Below, piece by piece: positions 10,901-20,120 of a stretch of 64,000 nucleotides of DNA. A program made the translations under genes and the position numbers. Location of the stretch: contig JACTAT010000002.1 of the NCBI GenBank assembly GCA_014526335.1, forward strand, positions 6,604,028-6,668,027, written 5' to 3'. Origin of the DNA: Chrysaora quinquecirrha (taxonomy: Eukaryota > Cnidaria > Scyphozoa > Semaeostomeae > Pelagiidae). How positions within the stretch are numbered: position 1 is the stretch's first letter; the number at the start of each line of letters is the position of its first letter. Under the pieces are notes generated by a model. It was not told the origin of the DNA, did not search any database, and saw only the letters and a list, made by a program, of their open reading frames with translations.

Positions 10901-13900
10901 GAATGATGAAGAGTTTTGAAGAAGAATATTGAAGAGGACACATCCATAAGTTCTGAATGAAATAACAATTTTCGAGGTATTCGGAAGAAGATTGCTGGAG
11001 AACAGCTGCAAAGCACTATGAAATGCAACGTTGATGACACATTGCAACTCTTCAAAAAGGGCATCTGGGTGTGAGATTTTGAGCGGGAAGAATGCTGAAA
11101 AGTTTTGAAGAAGAATATTAAAGAGGACACATCCATAAGTTCTGAATGAAGAACAATTTTCGAGATATTCGGAAGAAGATTGCTGAAGAACAGCTGCAAA
11201 GTGCTGTGAAATGCAACGTTGATGACCCCACATTGCAACTCTTCAAAGAGGGCATCAAGGTGTGAGATTTTGAGCGGGAAGAATCCTGAAGAGTTTGGAA
11301 GAAGAAAAAGGGGAAGGGGAAATGAAAACTGCACCCCAAAAGAAAAGGGCCTTACCTCTTCCGTGAGACGATTCAATTTCTCTTTAGCCACTTTTGTCGT
11401 CATTTGATTATTCAGTTTTCCAATAACTGAAATGAATAAAATACAAATTATAAACTCAAAAAAATATAAAGTATACAAATTATAAACTCAAAAAAAATAA
11501 ACTCACAAAGGGCAGATCACAAAGGGCAGATTACAGATGTTTGTTGTGAAAACGTAGATTATAAAAATTGATATTTATGAATATTCAAAAACGGCAGATG
11601 CGACACAAGAAAAGAAAAATTACGGCCGAGTTAATCGTTTGATATTGCTTTTTTTAAATCTTACTGAATATCCGAAATGAAATCGAATCGAATATCTAAT
11701 CGTGTAACAGCGTAAAAATAATGCAAAAGATATCCAAAAGCAAAAAATGTATGTCTAACGATCTTTTAGATATTATTCTGCGGTTTTCGAATAATTTAAG
11801 CATTTTTACATTGTTACACGGCCTGTTACACGATTAGACATTCGACTAGATATCTTGCTAGATTTTAAAGAGCAACATCTATACGATTATCTAATATGAT
11901 ATCCAATCGTTTAACACGTATTTATTGTACTATACTTAACATATGTGTGTACTATATGCATGGATATATGTACTTGTACTTGTATTTGGGAGTATTTGGT
12001 AGTATATAAAGGTATTTTTCGTTTTTAAGTTTTTGTTTTCCCAGTCGAGCCTCAATTTGACGGGCATTTCAGGGCCAATGTGCTGTAGGTTTCATCGAGG
12101 TGTGTGGTATTATGCATAGAGGGCTATCACCGGCTTTCACGCATTGGATGTTATAAATTAAACTTTTCAAGTGTACCATGTACCAGATTGCGTTTGTACC
12201 GTACAAGGTCGATTTTTAGCCTGTCATACCATGTACCGGGTGCTCTGTACTGGCGTACCGGGGAGCTATCAACCCCCCTCCCCCCACGTCAACCGGAGGA
12301 GAGTCAATCAGAACTAAAGAAAACCTTGTGCCATGCCAAGGACATGCCTGTTTTCATTGTTAAGTTAGGAAGGTTTCCAGTTAGTCATATTTTTCTGGTC
12401 GACTAATTTTCTGGACACTGGTCCGTTGCATGGAGATAAATAATCAAAGCTCTTCCAGCAAGAAGAGAATGAAGAGGCAACTAATTGTCAAACCTGCTTC
12501 TTGTGATTTGCACTTTTGTCGAAGCGTCTTCAGCTCTTCATTGAGAGTCGAAATTTCCTGATCCATGGCTTTGAGTTCACTTTCATCGTATTCACCATAC
12601 TGGTCCTGAAAGATAAGGAGATATGCCTAGTGTATGGAATACTCCTTAAGTCTTTCAGAAATCAAGAAATCGTGTACGGTACAGATTACAAGGATCTCCA
12701 TGAAAGGTAAGCAATTCCAAGTTATTTAAAGTAGCTTTTACTTTTTATAATTTGCTGAAGTAAGATTTATATGACTGTGTTTGTGCTCAGTGGCGTAACG
12801 CAGTTCAGGCTCCCTTTGTTCAAGAACTAAGGAGCTCCGACCAACAGAGGCTCCCAAAAAATTTTTGTATTGTGTGCTTTTTGGCCATACTTTTGTAACA
12901 GGCTTCCTAAGGTCATCCCATAAACAGTCATCAACCAAGAGACATATTGCGCGAATTTTCAAGGTTCTTAAGGGCATGTACTCAAACATATTCCAACTAC
13001 TCCAAATCCCCTTCCCCCATAGAGCTCTCTTTGCAAGACTATGCAAAATGCCTTATGACACAGATCCCAGAGGCATATGGAGTCAAACCACTGTGGAATT
13101 AAATTTCTTTCAATGCTGCACAGCATAGGTCAACGTAAGAAACTTACCAAAGACTCGGAGAAACTGAAGCTAAGAGAATAACAATCTGGAAAAGAAAAGA
13201 CATTCTAAAAATCTTGTTAAATGCATACTTGATTTGGTGCGTAAACTTTCTGTTTTCCATATGTTTTCTCTTGGATTTTCTTCTTTTCCGCAAGGCCTTC
13301 CAGTGACTTTACAATTGCCTGAATAAAGACACACTCCATTGAATACAGAACATGAACATTTACATTAAATTAAATACAATCATTATATATCGTGAGAAAC
13401 TGCAGAACCATCTCTAGACATACTTTGAAGCTTTTTTGGTCTAACGCTCCTCAGAGTATAAATTCAACCTTCTTCACTTACTCTTAGGTGCCTTTTTGCT
13501 GGGGGGAGGGTTGGAATAGTTGGGGGTTGGAACTGCTGTCAGGATCTAATTAGCAGGGGGATCAGAATAAACGGGGGGGTCGGACTTTGTTCGACAGATT
13601 TTGTCAGGAAACTGCTGAAATGCATTGCGAGGGGCCCTATAGTACTTATATGCTAAGGAAATCCATAGTTCTAACAAGCAAATAGAGTATACAAGTGAAA
13701 TTTCACATCAAGAACATCACAGTAAGTTTAGTATAAAATATCAACATCAATATCAATGCAAATCTTAATAAGCGGGGATCCTAATAAGAGCGGGTGGGGG
13801 TTGGAAAATTTTCAAAAAATAAATTAGCAGGGGGATGGCAATTAGCCACCTAAAAGTATTTCAATCTGTTTCCGATGTTTACACTCTGAGGTGTTTCTGC

Positions 13901-14918
13901 TGTTTCTCGTGATTAATGCATCATAATATATATACAAATACTTACTGTTTTACCAAACTCTTTATGCAGATTATTGAAGATATCAACTGAAAAATAAAAA
14001 AATTATACTTCAGCTATCTAGAATTTCAGGTTTTTAAAGAAAATATGAAAATATTATATCTTTATTTTAAAATAGTGATAGACCAACAGAAAAACCCAAT
14101 TTCTATGGATACTATGCTAGGGTTTATTCGAGAACAGAAGGCATATTTTGAGGAAATATGCCATCTACAAATTCAAAAGTACTCAGGGGCACCGGAAACA
14201 CATATACCTTTTATACTATGGCTTTTACACATATACCTTGTTTTCCTGTCGTTTTGCCCTAAATTTTGCCTCTGCAGACCACTGTGAAGGTGAAGGTGAA
14301 ATGGTGTTTTAGCGCCAGAAGCAAGGATCTCAGTAGTAGGTTAACTAATCGAGACCTTGACCCTGGCCGTCACGCTATCGTGGCCTTGACTTGAACCCTG
14401 ACTTCTCACGACACCACAGCACTGTTCCACAGCCTTCTTGCGTTGCTTCCCAGTGGGGTGTTTCAAGCACCTTGACCTTGCTTGGAGCAAGGGGGCAGCA
14501 GGGGCAACTGCCCTCTTGTCCTCATCAAAATTGCCAAATTCTTTTGTTTTTCCCTGAATATGTTGCTTCTGCCCCTGCTGACCACTGCCCCCTGCCCTGC
14601 TTACTTCCACAACTCTGCTCCCTCTGTGCCCAAGCCCCAGCCCCATGAACAACTCCTAGACTTACTCGCACTGTAAGGTCGATTTTGCTTGTTCAAATAG
14701 TCCAGAACAGCATCTACAAAGAAATGCAGTTAAGTAAATACCGGTTTACAATATAAACTTAATATAAATTGCAATTTTGCAGTTTTGAGTTTTCTGCCAC
14801 ATCTTCACAAAATTTCTTTTACAACATCAGCGAAAAAAACTCTTGCCCATTCCACGTCGTGTCTTGATTTTGCTTGAAAACATATTAGCTTACCATCGGC
14901 ACTCTTCTTCTTACTCAT
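4905..14918 (-). CDS. PSMC3IP: Homologous-pairing protein 2 (HOP2)
   Basis: Partner of MND1; the complex stimulates DMC1/RAD51 strand exchange in meiosis (nuclear). Eleven exons, minus strand, in order: 14894-14918 (ATG), 14666-14713, 13946-13986, 13229-13318, 12494-12605, 11356-11426, 8204-8243, 8026-8060, 6101-6154, 5491-5550, 4905-4961 (TGA). Phases join perfectly to 210 residues (human 217). Visible features: N-terminal winged helix (DAVLDYLNKQNRPYS; EKTYGKQKVY), a central leucine-rich coiled coil (about residues 75-140), WRKRKRM, then LEGYPKSKKQ and the C-terminal EEVGVETDEE, all matching human HOP2 from memory. The exon 9 donor (GTGCGA) is weak, but exon 10 joins it exactly as in the human protein. 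A GPCR gene sits in intron 6 on the other strand. Confidence 0.94.
5680..5800. repeat. Degenerate telomere-like CCCTAA stretch
   Basis: About 120 bp rich in CCCTAA, AACCCTA and CTAACC words with irregular spacing, in PSMC3IP intron 9. It resembles an eroded interstitial telomeric repeat; the animal telomere unit is TTAGGG. Not a clean array. Confidence 0.6.
6218..6730. mobile_element. Foldback-type element with 22-bp repeat arms
   Basis: Perfectly facing ends: CCCGGGTATAATGTATGTGC on the left and the near complement of it on the right (GTACATACATTACCCGGG). Each arm is a tandem array of a roughly 22-bp unit containing ATATCATCAGTACAGTGGAG; the arms meet near 6470. Almost the entire 513 bp is therefore a hairpin. 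It lies in PSMC3IP intron 8. I found no coding capacity and no clear target duplication. Confidence 0.8.
7424..7516. mobile_element. Half copy of the TACACGCTTTTTTATAAGG MITE
   Basis: TACACGCTTTTTTATAAGGA followed by ACATGTAGAAGGCCCG and ACTTATACTACTAAAG matches the reverse complement of the right half of the MITE at 18157-18515. A solo half in PSMC3IP intron 8. Confidence 0.65.
8815..8970 (+). repeat. GACGTTTATACTCTGAGGAG-family repeat upstream of the GPCR
   Basis: AACACAATGCCCATTCAACT, TTTCGAGCCGCATCTGGGTA and TTCTGACGTTCATACTCTGA appear in the family order. It ends about 280 bp before the GPCR start, so it may form part of that gene's upstream region. Confidence 0.7.
9248..10255 (+). CDS. 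Class A (rhodopsin-type) G-protein-coupled receptor, intronless
   Basis: Seven-helix plasma-membrane receptor; ligand unknown. The ATG at 9248 is the first in frame and gives 335 residues, a usual size. Visible: N-terminal N-glycosylation sequons (NIT twice), TM1 Asn in SNAIVM (about 62), TM2 Asp in CFSDFLVG (about 90), DRY at 142-144, TM6 CYLPY (about 265) and TM7 NPIVY (304-308), then a short basic tail. The loop between TM4 and TM5 is very short and shows no cysteine to pair with one at the top of TM3. A single exon with opposite orientation inside PSMC3IP intron 6 is consistent with the large intronless GPCR expansions of cnidarians. It could be adenosine-, melanocortin- or opsin-like; I cannot tell which from sequence alone. 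Confidence 0.9.
   Translation: MDISALHNITTEKNITNGSNSVNQGCFRLHFYNLPKTPAVMASIIGTSVLNVPSSVFAVFSNAIVMYTIWHKPLLRTSANFLIFSMCFSDFLVGLTVQPLSLALMWLKLSGIHPCSLKMCLDFFAFICCAVSLLNTALVTMDRYWAICMPYRYHPEVFKRKYTFAITAVWLILVPYTLLHSLKVISSRAFTASLACIVFFVLVFNLSCYCKIYLVIRQHKRQISSQLVQVRPALPESHDQVPSQSPTEKKRLNVVIILVLVLLACYLPYMLFPVFYNTLQLSTEVSYVFFTWARMPVFWNSAFNPIVYCLKMPAIAEEVRKVLKRLKARILCRND
10723..11292. repeat. Tandem repeat, three copies of about 190 bp
   Basis: TTTTGAAGAAGAATATT starts at 10723, 10914 and 11103, and a variant at 11293, giving periods of 191, 189 and 190 bp. Shared blocks include AGGACACATCCATAA, TATTCGGAAGAAGATTGCTG and GAACAGCTGCAAAGC. It lies in PSMC3IP intron 6 just before exon 6. Long minus-strand open frames follow from the repeat and look non-coding. 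Confidence 0.85.
11676..11850. repeat. Inverted repeat / small MITE candidate
   Basis: ATCTAATCGTGTAACAG near 11690 faces CTGTTACACGATTAGACAT near 11825, about 170 bp apart, with AT-rich sequence between. Further ATCTAATCG-like words flank it. Possibly a MITE in PSMC3IP intron 5. Confidence 0.5.
13485..13858. mobile_element. Possible MITE with G-rich interior
   Basis: TTAGGTGCC on the left faces CCACCTAAAA on the right; G-rich blocks such as TTGCTGGGGGGAGGG and TTAGCAGGGGGATGGC recur inside. Fragments of the GACGTTTATACTC repeat lie on both sides (13430-13475 reversed, 13860-13900 forward), as if the element had split one copy. In PSMC3IP intron 3. Confidence 0.45.
14280..14400 (-). repeat. 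SINE-like repeat, reverse copy
   Basis: Reverse-complement match to the CACCTT-tailed SINE core (tail GTGAAGGTGAAGGTGAAATG, then TAGTAGGTTAACTAATCGAG). In PSMC3IP intron 2. Confidence 0.7.
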
Positions 14919-15105
14919 GATCCATGCAAAAAGACAGCCAAGTTATTGCAAATTCAAATTCAGTTTTCAGCAAAAGTTTGGATCAATCTTGCAGGCAGCC
15001 ATTTTCGAAATATTCCCGCCTAAAATACTAGCCTCTATTCGACGATTGAGTTGGTATAGAATCGAGGCAGCCCGATCATCTTTCTCTTTCGAAAAAACTT
15101 CCACT
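14919..15105. promoter_or_regulatory. Shared head-to-head promoter interval with TOP-like tract
   Basis: Only 187 bp separate the PSMC3IP ATG (minus strand) from the RPL37A ATG (plus strand), so the interval should serve both. CTTTCTCTTTCG just before the RPL37A ATG (about 15080-15091) resembles a 5' terminal oligopyrimidine start, typical of ribosomal-protein mRNAs. The transcription start itself is inferred. Confidence 0.65.
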
Positions 15106-17692
15106 ATGGTGAGCAGTAAAATTAGTTCCTTTCTAAATCCGTGTAAATCTTGTTCATATTAGTAAAATGTAGCTTGCAAATACCATGATCCAGTCCTTTA
15201 TGTAATTTAAGTGCGTATTTTATATTTAGCGGGCAGATGGATAAAATCTGTCGCAGTTTTGGCAATACTAATATATTTGTTTTCTTGAATGGCCTATTTG
15301 GAGGCTTTGCTTGATGATGAACTGCACTGGGTTATGAATTGAATCATGATTCTTGCTAGCATTTCTGAAAAGCAAAGCACTCCAAAAAATCAACAAGTAA
15401 ATTAGGCTAACAAACATTAATTTTAAATATGCCCCCTTAATGCCTTTAACGCCAGTTAGAAAGTGTTGTTTTGGTGCACAAAATTTCTGAAATCTTGTCT
15501 ATGGTGCACAAGTCTTACCTTTTCAATTTAAGGCAGACATTGACCTTTCAATGCCGTTCTAGACATAAGAAATAGAGAATTTATCTTCTGGACTCACTCA
15601 TAGTGTTAGTAGTAGTACCAGTACAGTACCTACCATTGCCCAGTCTGCAGAGGGTGCACCGTCTCAATGAGATCTTGGGGAGCCACTGCCAAGAAACTGC
15701 TGGTTCAGGGGTGAAAATATTATTTGAACAACAACTTTTTTTGCACCAAAGCAATAGAACAGTGGTGCATTGGTGCAAAGAATGATTTGAGCAAAAATAT
15801 CTCGGGTGCACCACCCACGCACTTTGCAGAGTTGACCATTGCTAAGGTATTAGCTTTAAAAAGATTACCCCGGACCTCCCTAATGTTGTGCAAATCCAGT
15901 GCTGATTCTGTGTTACTACAAGACTACACTCCAAAAGAAGCAATAGAATCACACCAGTAGGTCAGTAAAGTTTCAAAAGTGGGGTATAATGTGTTAAAAA
16001 TTGTGTTTTCCTTCAATTTCAGGCTAAGAGAACGAGGAAAGTGGGCATAGTCGGGAAGTATGGCACCAGATATGGTGCGTCCCTTAGGAAAATGACAAAG
16101 AAGATAGAAGTCTCACAGCATGCTAAATATACCTGTCACTTTTGTGGGAAAGTAAGTATTTAGTACCATTTAGAGGCACGGCCAGGGTCAAGGCATTCGG
16201 CCATTAGGTAGTGGTTCAGAGTTAAGCTAATGATCAAGCCAAGCAAACATGTTTATTCGGTAACACAGAAGTTCATGTTATTGGTAGCACTACTGTTGAC
16301 GAGGACCTGTTGCTTGTGCCCCCAGACTGATATTCTAGAGCAAAAATACCCTTTTTACAAGTTTAACCTTTGAAGAATGGACAGCTAGTAAGTTGACTGT
16401 GTACTTGTGAAAAGTGATTAAAATGACATTGGCATCCACATGCAATCACGAGACAAGCGTCTTGACCACTTGGCCAGATCACCTTTAGCTCTTTGATTTT
16501 GCATGGGGACTCTTAAAGGGAATCAACACCGGTATATTGGGCATTTTAAAAATAGCCTATTGAATTGCTTTCAAATCACAATACTATTTGTCACAGATAT
16601 GATCTTTTACCCCTCACAAAAGAGTTGGTGCATTGTTCATTAGCTAAAGACAAAGACATTATCTCAGATAAAAATAGATCTGGCATATGCCACATTTATG
16701 GGTTTTGATTTCCTTTAAAGTGAAAGAGCCCAAAGCTGTTAGACTTGAACCTTGTTAAACCTTTCATACCTGCCAACCATTTTCATGTTTTGATTCGAAT
16801 AAGATGCTATAAAATGATGAAGATTCCACTTATGATTGTGAAGTATGATTCCAACAACCGCATCGCTCTGATTATAGCATCTACTATATTTTTACTGAAG
16901 TGTTAATTTGTGGCAACTTATTTGAAAAATCTATTTGTTCAATTTGTCTCTTTCTCCATATCCTAGGATTCCATGAAGAGGACCTGTGTTGGAATATGGA
17001 AATGCAAAAGCTGTCGCAAAGTTGTAGCAGGCGGTGCATGGGCTCCAAAGTAAGTTAATTGACTGCTGGTCATTCAATCTACTTGTTGTGTTTACAAGAA
17101 TTTGTGTGTACAGAACAAGAATTGCTATGCACTCGTAGGCTAGGAAGGTAGGCAAAAATGTTGATGCTTTTGCTATAAGTGATGATAAGCACTGGGTTAT
17201 GAATATCAAATGTGATTCTAATAACCGCATCGCACTGATATAGCATCATAGCGTCAAGTGAAAGGTCTTCGAGTTGTACAAAACTTCAAGGTTGCCAAAA
17301 AGAGGTGAAACTGCACTCTTCGTTCAATTCTATTGGTCTTCCTGATGTGTCCTTCATGGCCATTGGGATTCAAAACACAAAACCAATTCAGCTTGATGAC
17401 TTTATCTGATTGGTACATTTCAATCTGCATCTGGGTATGAATTCTGCCTAACTTAATTGTTTCGGCCTGTTTCTGACATTTATACTTTGGTAAGTGTTAG
17501 ACAAAAAAGCGTTTTAATATAGCAAAAGATTTTCCACTTTTTTGTGCTTTCAACATAATTGCATTCCATAATTTTATTGGCTTCCATTTCATGAAATACT
17601 ATTATGGATTAATTTGTTTTTATTATAGTACCTCTGCTGCTGTCACCGTCAGGAGTGCCATTAGAAGATTAAGGGAGATGGCTGAGACATAA
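15106..17692 (+). CDS. RPL37A: 60S ribosomal protein L37a (eL43)
   Basis: Zinc-binding protein of the large cytosolic ribosomal subunit. Exon 1 contributes only the ATG (15106-15108); then 16023-16151, 16967-17049 and 17629-17692 (TAA). Phases join to 92 residues, the length of the human protein. [39 protein letters not shown] and SAIRRL are conserved. The four zinc cysteines are in YTCHFCGK and WKCKSCRK. The ATG-only first exon and pyrimidine-rich leader are usual for ribosomal-protein genes. All three introns contain a box C/D snoRNA, consistent with snoRNA release from spliced introns of a highly transcribed host. Confidence 0.97.
15305..15377 (+). ncRNA. Box C/D snoRNA, RPL37A intron 1
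   Basis: Perfect 8-bp terminal stem CTTTGCTT/AAGCAAAG encloses a C box ATGATGA (15314-15320) and a D box CTGA (15365-15368). The 73-nt size fits C/D snoRNAs, which guide 2'-O-methylation. It shares GCACTGGGTTATGAAT and a following ATGATTC (probable C' region) with the copies in intron 3 and downstream. The segment before the D box differs from those copies, so its second target may differ or be lost. Confidence 0.8.
16802..16882 (+). ncRNA. Box C/D snoRNA, RPL37A intron 2
   Basis: Perfect 11-bp terminal stem AGATGCTATAA/TTATAGCATCT, C box ATGATGA (16814-16820), D box CTGA (16868-16871). The putative guide AACCGCATCGC directly before the D box is shared with the copies at 17171 and 17848; the 5' half is different. 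Confidence 0.87.
17171..17245 (+). ncRNA. Box C/D snoRNA, RPL37A intron 3
   Basis: Terminal stem TGCTATA/TATAGCA, C box GTGATGA (17179-17185), D box CTGA (17235-17238). Both shared blocks are present: GCACTGGGTTATGAAT after the C box and AACCGCATCGCA before the D box. A TGTGATTC block between them may be the C' box. Confidence 0.88.
17350..17515 (+). repeat. GACGTTTATACTCTGAGGAG-family repeat, RPL37A intron 3
   Basis: CAAAACACAAAACCAATTCA, TTTCAATCTGCATCTGGGTA and TTTCTGACATTTATACTTTG in the usual order, ending in GTGTTAGACAAAAAAGCG. A diverged copy. Confidence 0.7.
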
Positions 17693-17847
17693 ACTCGATG
17701 TTCTTATTTATGAAATTCAGAAAATTCAAAAGAATTGTCATCCTTGTATTTTTGCTTTGCCTAGTCCTGTGAACTACATCTTTTCGTTGCTATCTAATAG
17801 TAACAATATTACAAAAATATCATGATCTTTAAGTTCTTGCTTAACGG

Positions 17848-17924
17848 ATGCTATAAATGATGATACGCACTGGGTTATGAATATTACATGTGATTCTAAT
17901 AACCGCATCGCACTGATATAGCAT
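17848..17924 (+). ncRNA. Box C/D snoRNA downstream of the RPL37A stop codon
   Basis: Terminal stem ATGCTATA/TATAGCAT, C box ATGATGA (17857-17863), D box CTGA (17913-17916). Nearly identical to the intron-3 copy in both putative guide blocks. It starts 155 bp after the RPL37A stop. It may sit in an unrecognised 3'UTR intron, be transcribed on its own, or be a silent duplicate. Confidence 0.8.
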
Positions 17925-18156
17925 TCCAATATATAGCACAGAACTTATAAAGATGTGTGGATATACGGTGGAACTTACATTAATCGAAATCTCTATGCAA
18001 CAGACACCTTTGAGCAACCAACGAATATTTTTGTGGCAAAGTTAGTTCTTTGTTTACACAAACCTCCCTGGACTGTATACCCCTTTGCATGCATAACATT
18101 GGTCGTGATCTGGAGGGTCCATTTCATTCCCTTGACGTACAAGTTCCTAAAAGGAG

Positions 18157-18515
18157 TACACGCTTTTTTTATAAGGAACCTACCTCAAGGCCTAGTTCTT
18201 AAAGTTCCTTATTTTTGGGCCTCTTTTGAGACAATTGTAGTTCCAAAAGTTCCTTAATAGTTCCTTAATTTTAACTGCACATACATTACGACTCAAAGAA
18301 ACATTTGATACATGCGTAGCGTACAATTTATGTGATTTTCGGCTGCAAATGTATGGAACCGGCTTTCTAATTCTTTATTATTTGCAATGATAAAAGTATT
18401 CAATATTCAAAAGTTCCTTAGTGATTTTCTCTTTAGTAGTATAAGTTCTTTAATTTTTCGGGCCTTCTACATGTAGGTTCCTTATAAAGTGGTTCCTTAT
18501 AAAAAAAAGCGTGTA
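18157..18515. mobile_element. MITE with TACACGCTTTTTTTATAAGG ends
   Basis: TACACGCTTTTTTTATAAGG on the left faces CCTTATAAAAAAAAGCGTGT on the right. The ends are bounded by TA, as for Tc1/mariner-like insertions. About 359 bp, with AGTTCCTTAA-like sub-repeats and no coding capacity. Related elements: 22405-22546 and 59751-60140. Confidence 0.8.
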
Positions 18516-18589
18516 GGAAGACACGGGAGGCTTGCTAAAATGATTAAGACAGACTTGAATGGATAGAAGGCTGAAAACAGAAGGCATGG

Positions 18590-19100
18590 ACCAAACGATT
18601 AAACATAAATTGTCAAACATCTGAAACTTGTTTATCAAACAATGTTTGAATGTATTACCACTCCATAAAGCATTGCTTGACAAGCACAAATATCCCAACT
18701 TGTTTGGCAATGTTTTTCAGATGTTCTGGTATATTGTTTGGTCAAGCAATCTTTTGCCACTTGGCCGAATGACGAATGTTGAGAAACATCGCGTGCTTAA
18801 CGCAAGCAATAAAATGTTGCTCGAGCAATGTTTTGCCTTTTAGTCAAACAAAACATTTTGCTTGATACAACAATCGGAAAAATGCAAATGTTTGACAAGC
18901 AATGTTTGATCGTGATCAAACATTGTTGGGCAATTATTTGCGATTTGCAGGTCAAAAAAATGTGTGGTCAAATCGAAAAAACATTGCTATTTTTTGCTTA
19001 CATCAAGCAGAAAATACTTTTGAATTTTTTCTTAAACACTGTCAAACGATGTTTTGCGGGGTGGCCAAAAACGGTCAAACATTTTTTGTGAAGCAAAATT
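18590..19100. repeat. CAAACATTG-family repeat cluster
   Basis: Several alternating-strand blocks (CAAACAATGTTTGAATG, GCAATGTTTGATCGTGATCA, CAAACGATGTTTTGCGGGG). Probably two or more adjacent copies. Confidence 0.7.
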
Positions 19101-19184
19101 TCAACGCCAACATTGGTCTTTTGGCCAGAGCTAACAATAGATGCACTACTCTTGCTTCAAATTATATGTGGAGTTTAAATAGAC

Positions 19185-19335
19185 TTGCTTCCCAAGTCCC
19201 CAACTTTACTACATGAGTCGTAGATATCGCTATTGAATTGAATTGCTGGACGCTCAAACAAAACTGAAGCGAACAACAACAACATCAATTCAATGTGAGC
19301 GAAAGTTAGCATAGAGAGTAAGTCTAGAGTTTGAA
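19185..19335. mobile_element. MITE-like repeat with GACTTGCTTCCCAAGTC end
   Basis: GACTTGCTTCCCAAGTCCCC, ACTACATGAGTCG and ATTGAATTGAATTGCTGGAC recur at 25690-25850 with internal blocks in inverted orientation. Related to 57105-57253 (GACTTATTAC..GTAATAAGTC). Confidence 0.6.
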
Positions 19336-19479
19336 TGGACTGGAAATAATTGAACTGCGAACGGAACATCATATATTTGACTGAAAAATTTGTGACTACG
19401 AATCAACACAGTTTAATTGGTTATTGTGTCAAAATAAAAGAAGCTAGAGAAATGAAGGATAAGATACTGACAAAATGAT

Positions 19480-20035
19480 GAAACATTGTTTGCCAAGCAC
19501 AATGTTTTACCGTTTGTCCACATAAAACACTGAGGGAAACCGGTTCACGTGCAATGGTTTTGCGCCGTTTCGAAACATGTGTTGATTGATGAATTTCAAA
19601 TGTTTGATTTTTTTAGCGGAGCCAACCAATATTTGATCGTTTGGCCACGTCGTGAAACATTGCTTGGCGACCGAAGGAAGCCAAAATTGTTGTGCAATGT
19701 TGAAAAAGCTTTCGAAAAACATTTTTTCGGCTTACGCAAGCAAAAGTGCTTCGCGAGCCCATGTTTTGTGACGTCACCAAAGTGTAAAACATTCTTTTTG
19801 CTTCAAAGACAAATTTCATATGTGGCGACCAACAATGTTTGATCGTTTGACTAGGGCCTAATGTTTTTGAAATGTTTTTAAAAAATTGTTGTGCCTTCCA
19901 CAAGTAAAAAATGTTTGTTATATAATGCTTTTCAAGTAGCCAAACTATAAAACGTTTATCTTGACAATCACATTTAAAATGTTTGAGAAATAATGTTTGA
20001 TCGTTTAGCCAGGAATTGTCATAAACATTGCTTGA
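19480..20035. repeat. CAAACATTG-family repeat cluster
   Basis: Blocks such as GAAACATTGCTTGGCGACCG, ACCAACAATGTTTGATCGTT and TTGATCGTTTAGCCAGGAAT. At least two tandem or nested copies. Confidence 0.65.
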
Positions 20036-20120
20036 AAAGCAACAGTAAGGACAATTTTTGCGCAGTGTTTACTGAACAAAACGTCTAATATCTGTGAAAT
20101 GACAGTAATGATCGAACTTA

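Noticed and set aside
10518..11478. Overlapping minus-strand frames of 111-310 codons with repeated NLLPNISKIV-like segments
   Set aside because: They follow the 190-bp tandem repeat. The only coding part on that strand here is PSMC3IP exon 6 (11356-11426).
13153..13191. Possible extra PSMC3IP exon with acceptor- and donor-like ends
   Set aside because: Its length would break the phase between exons 4 and 5, which already join exactly as in human HOP2.
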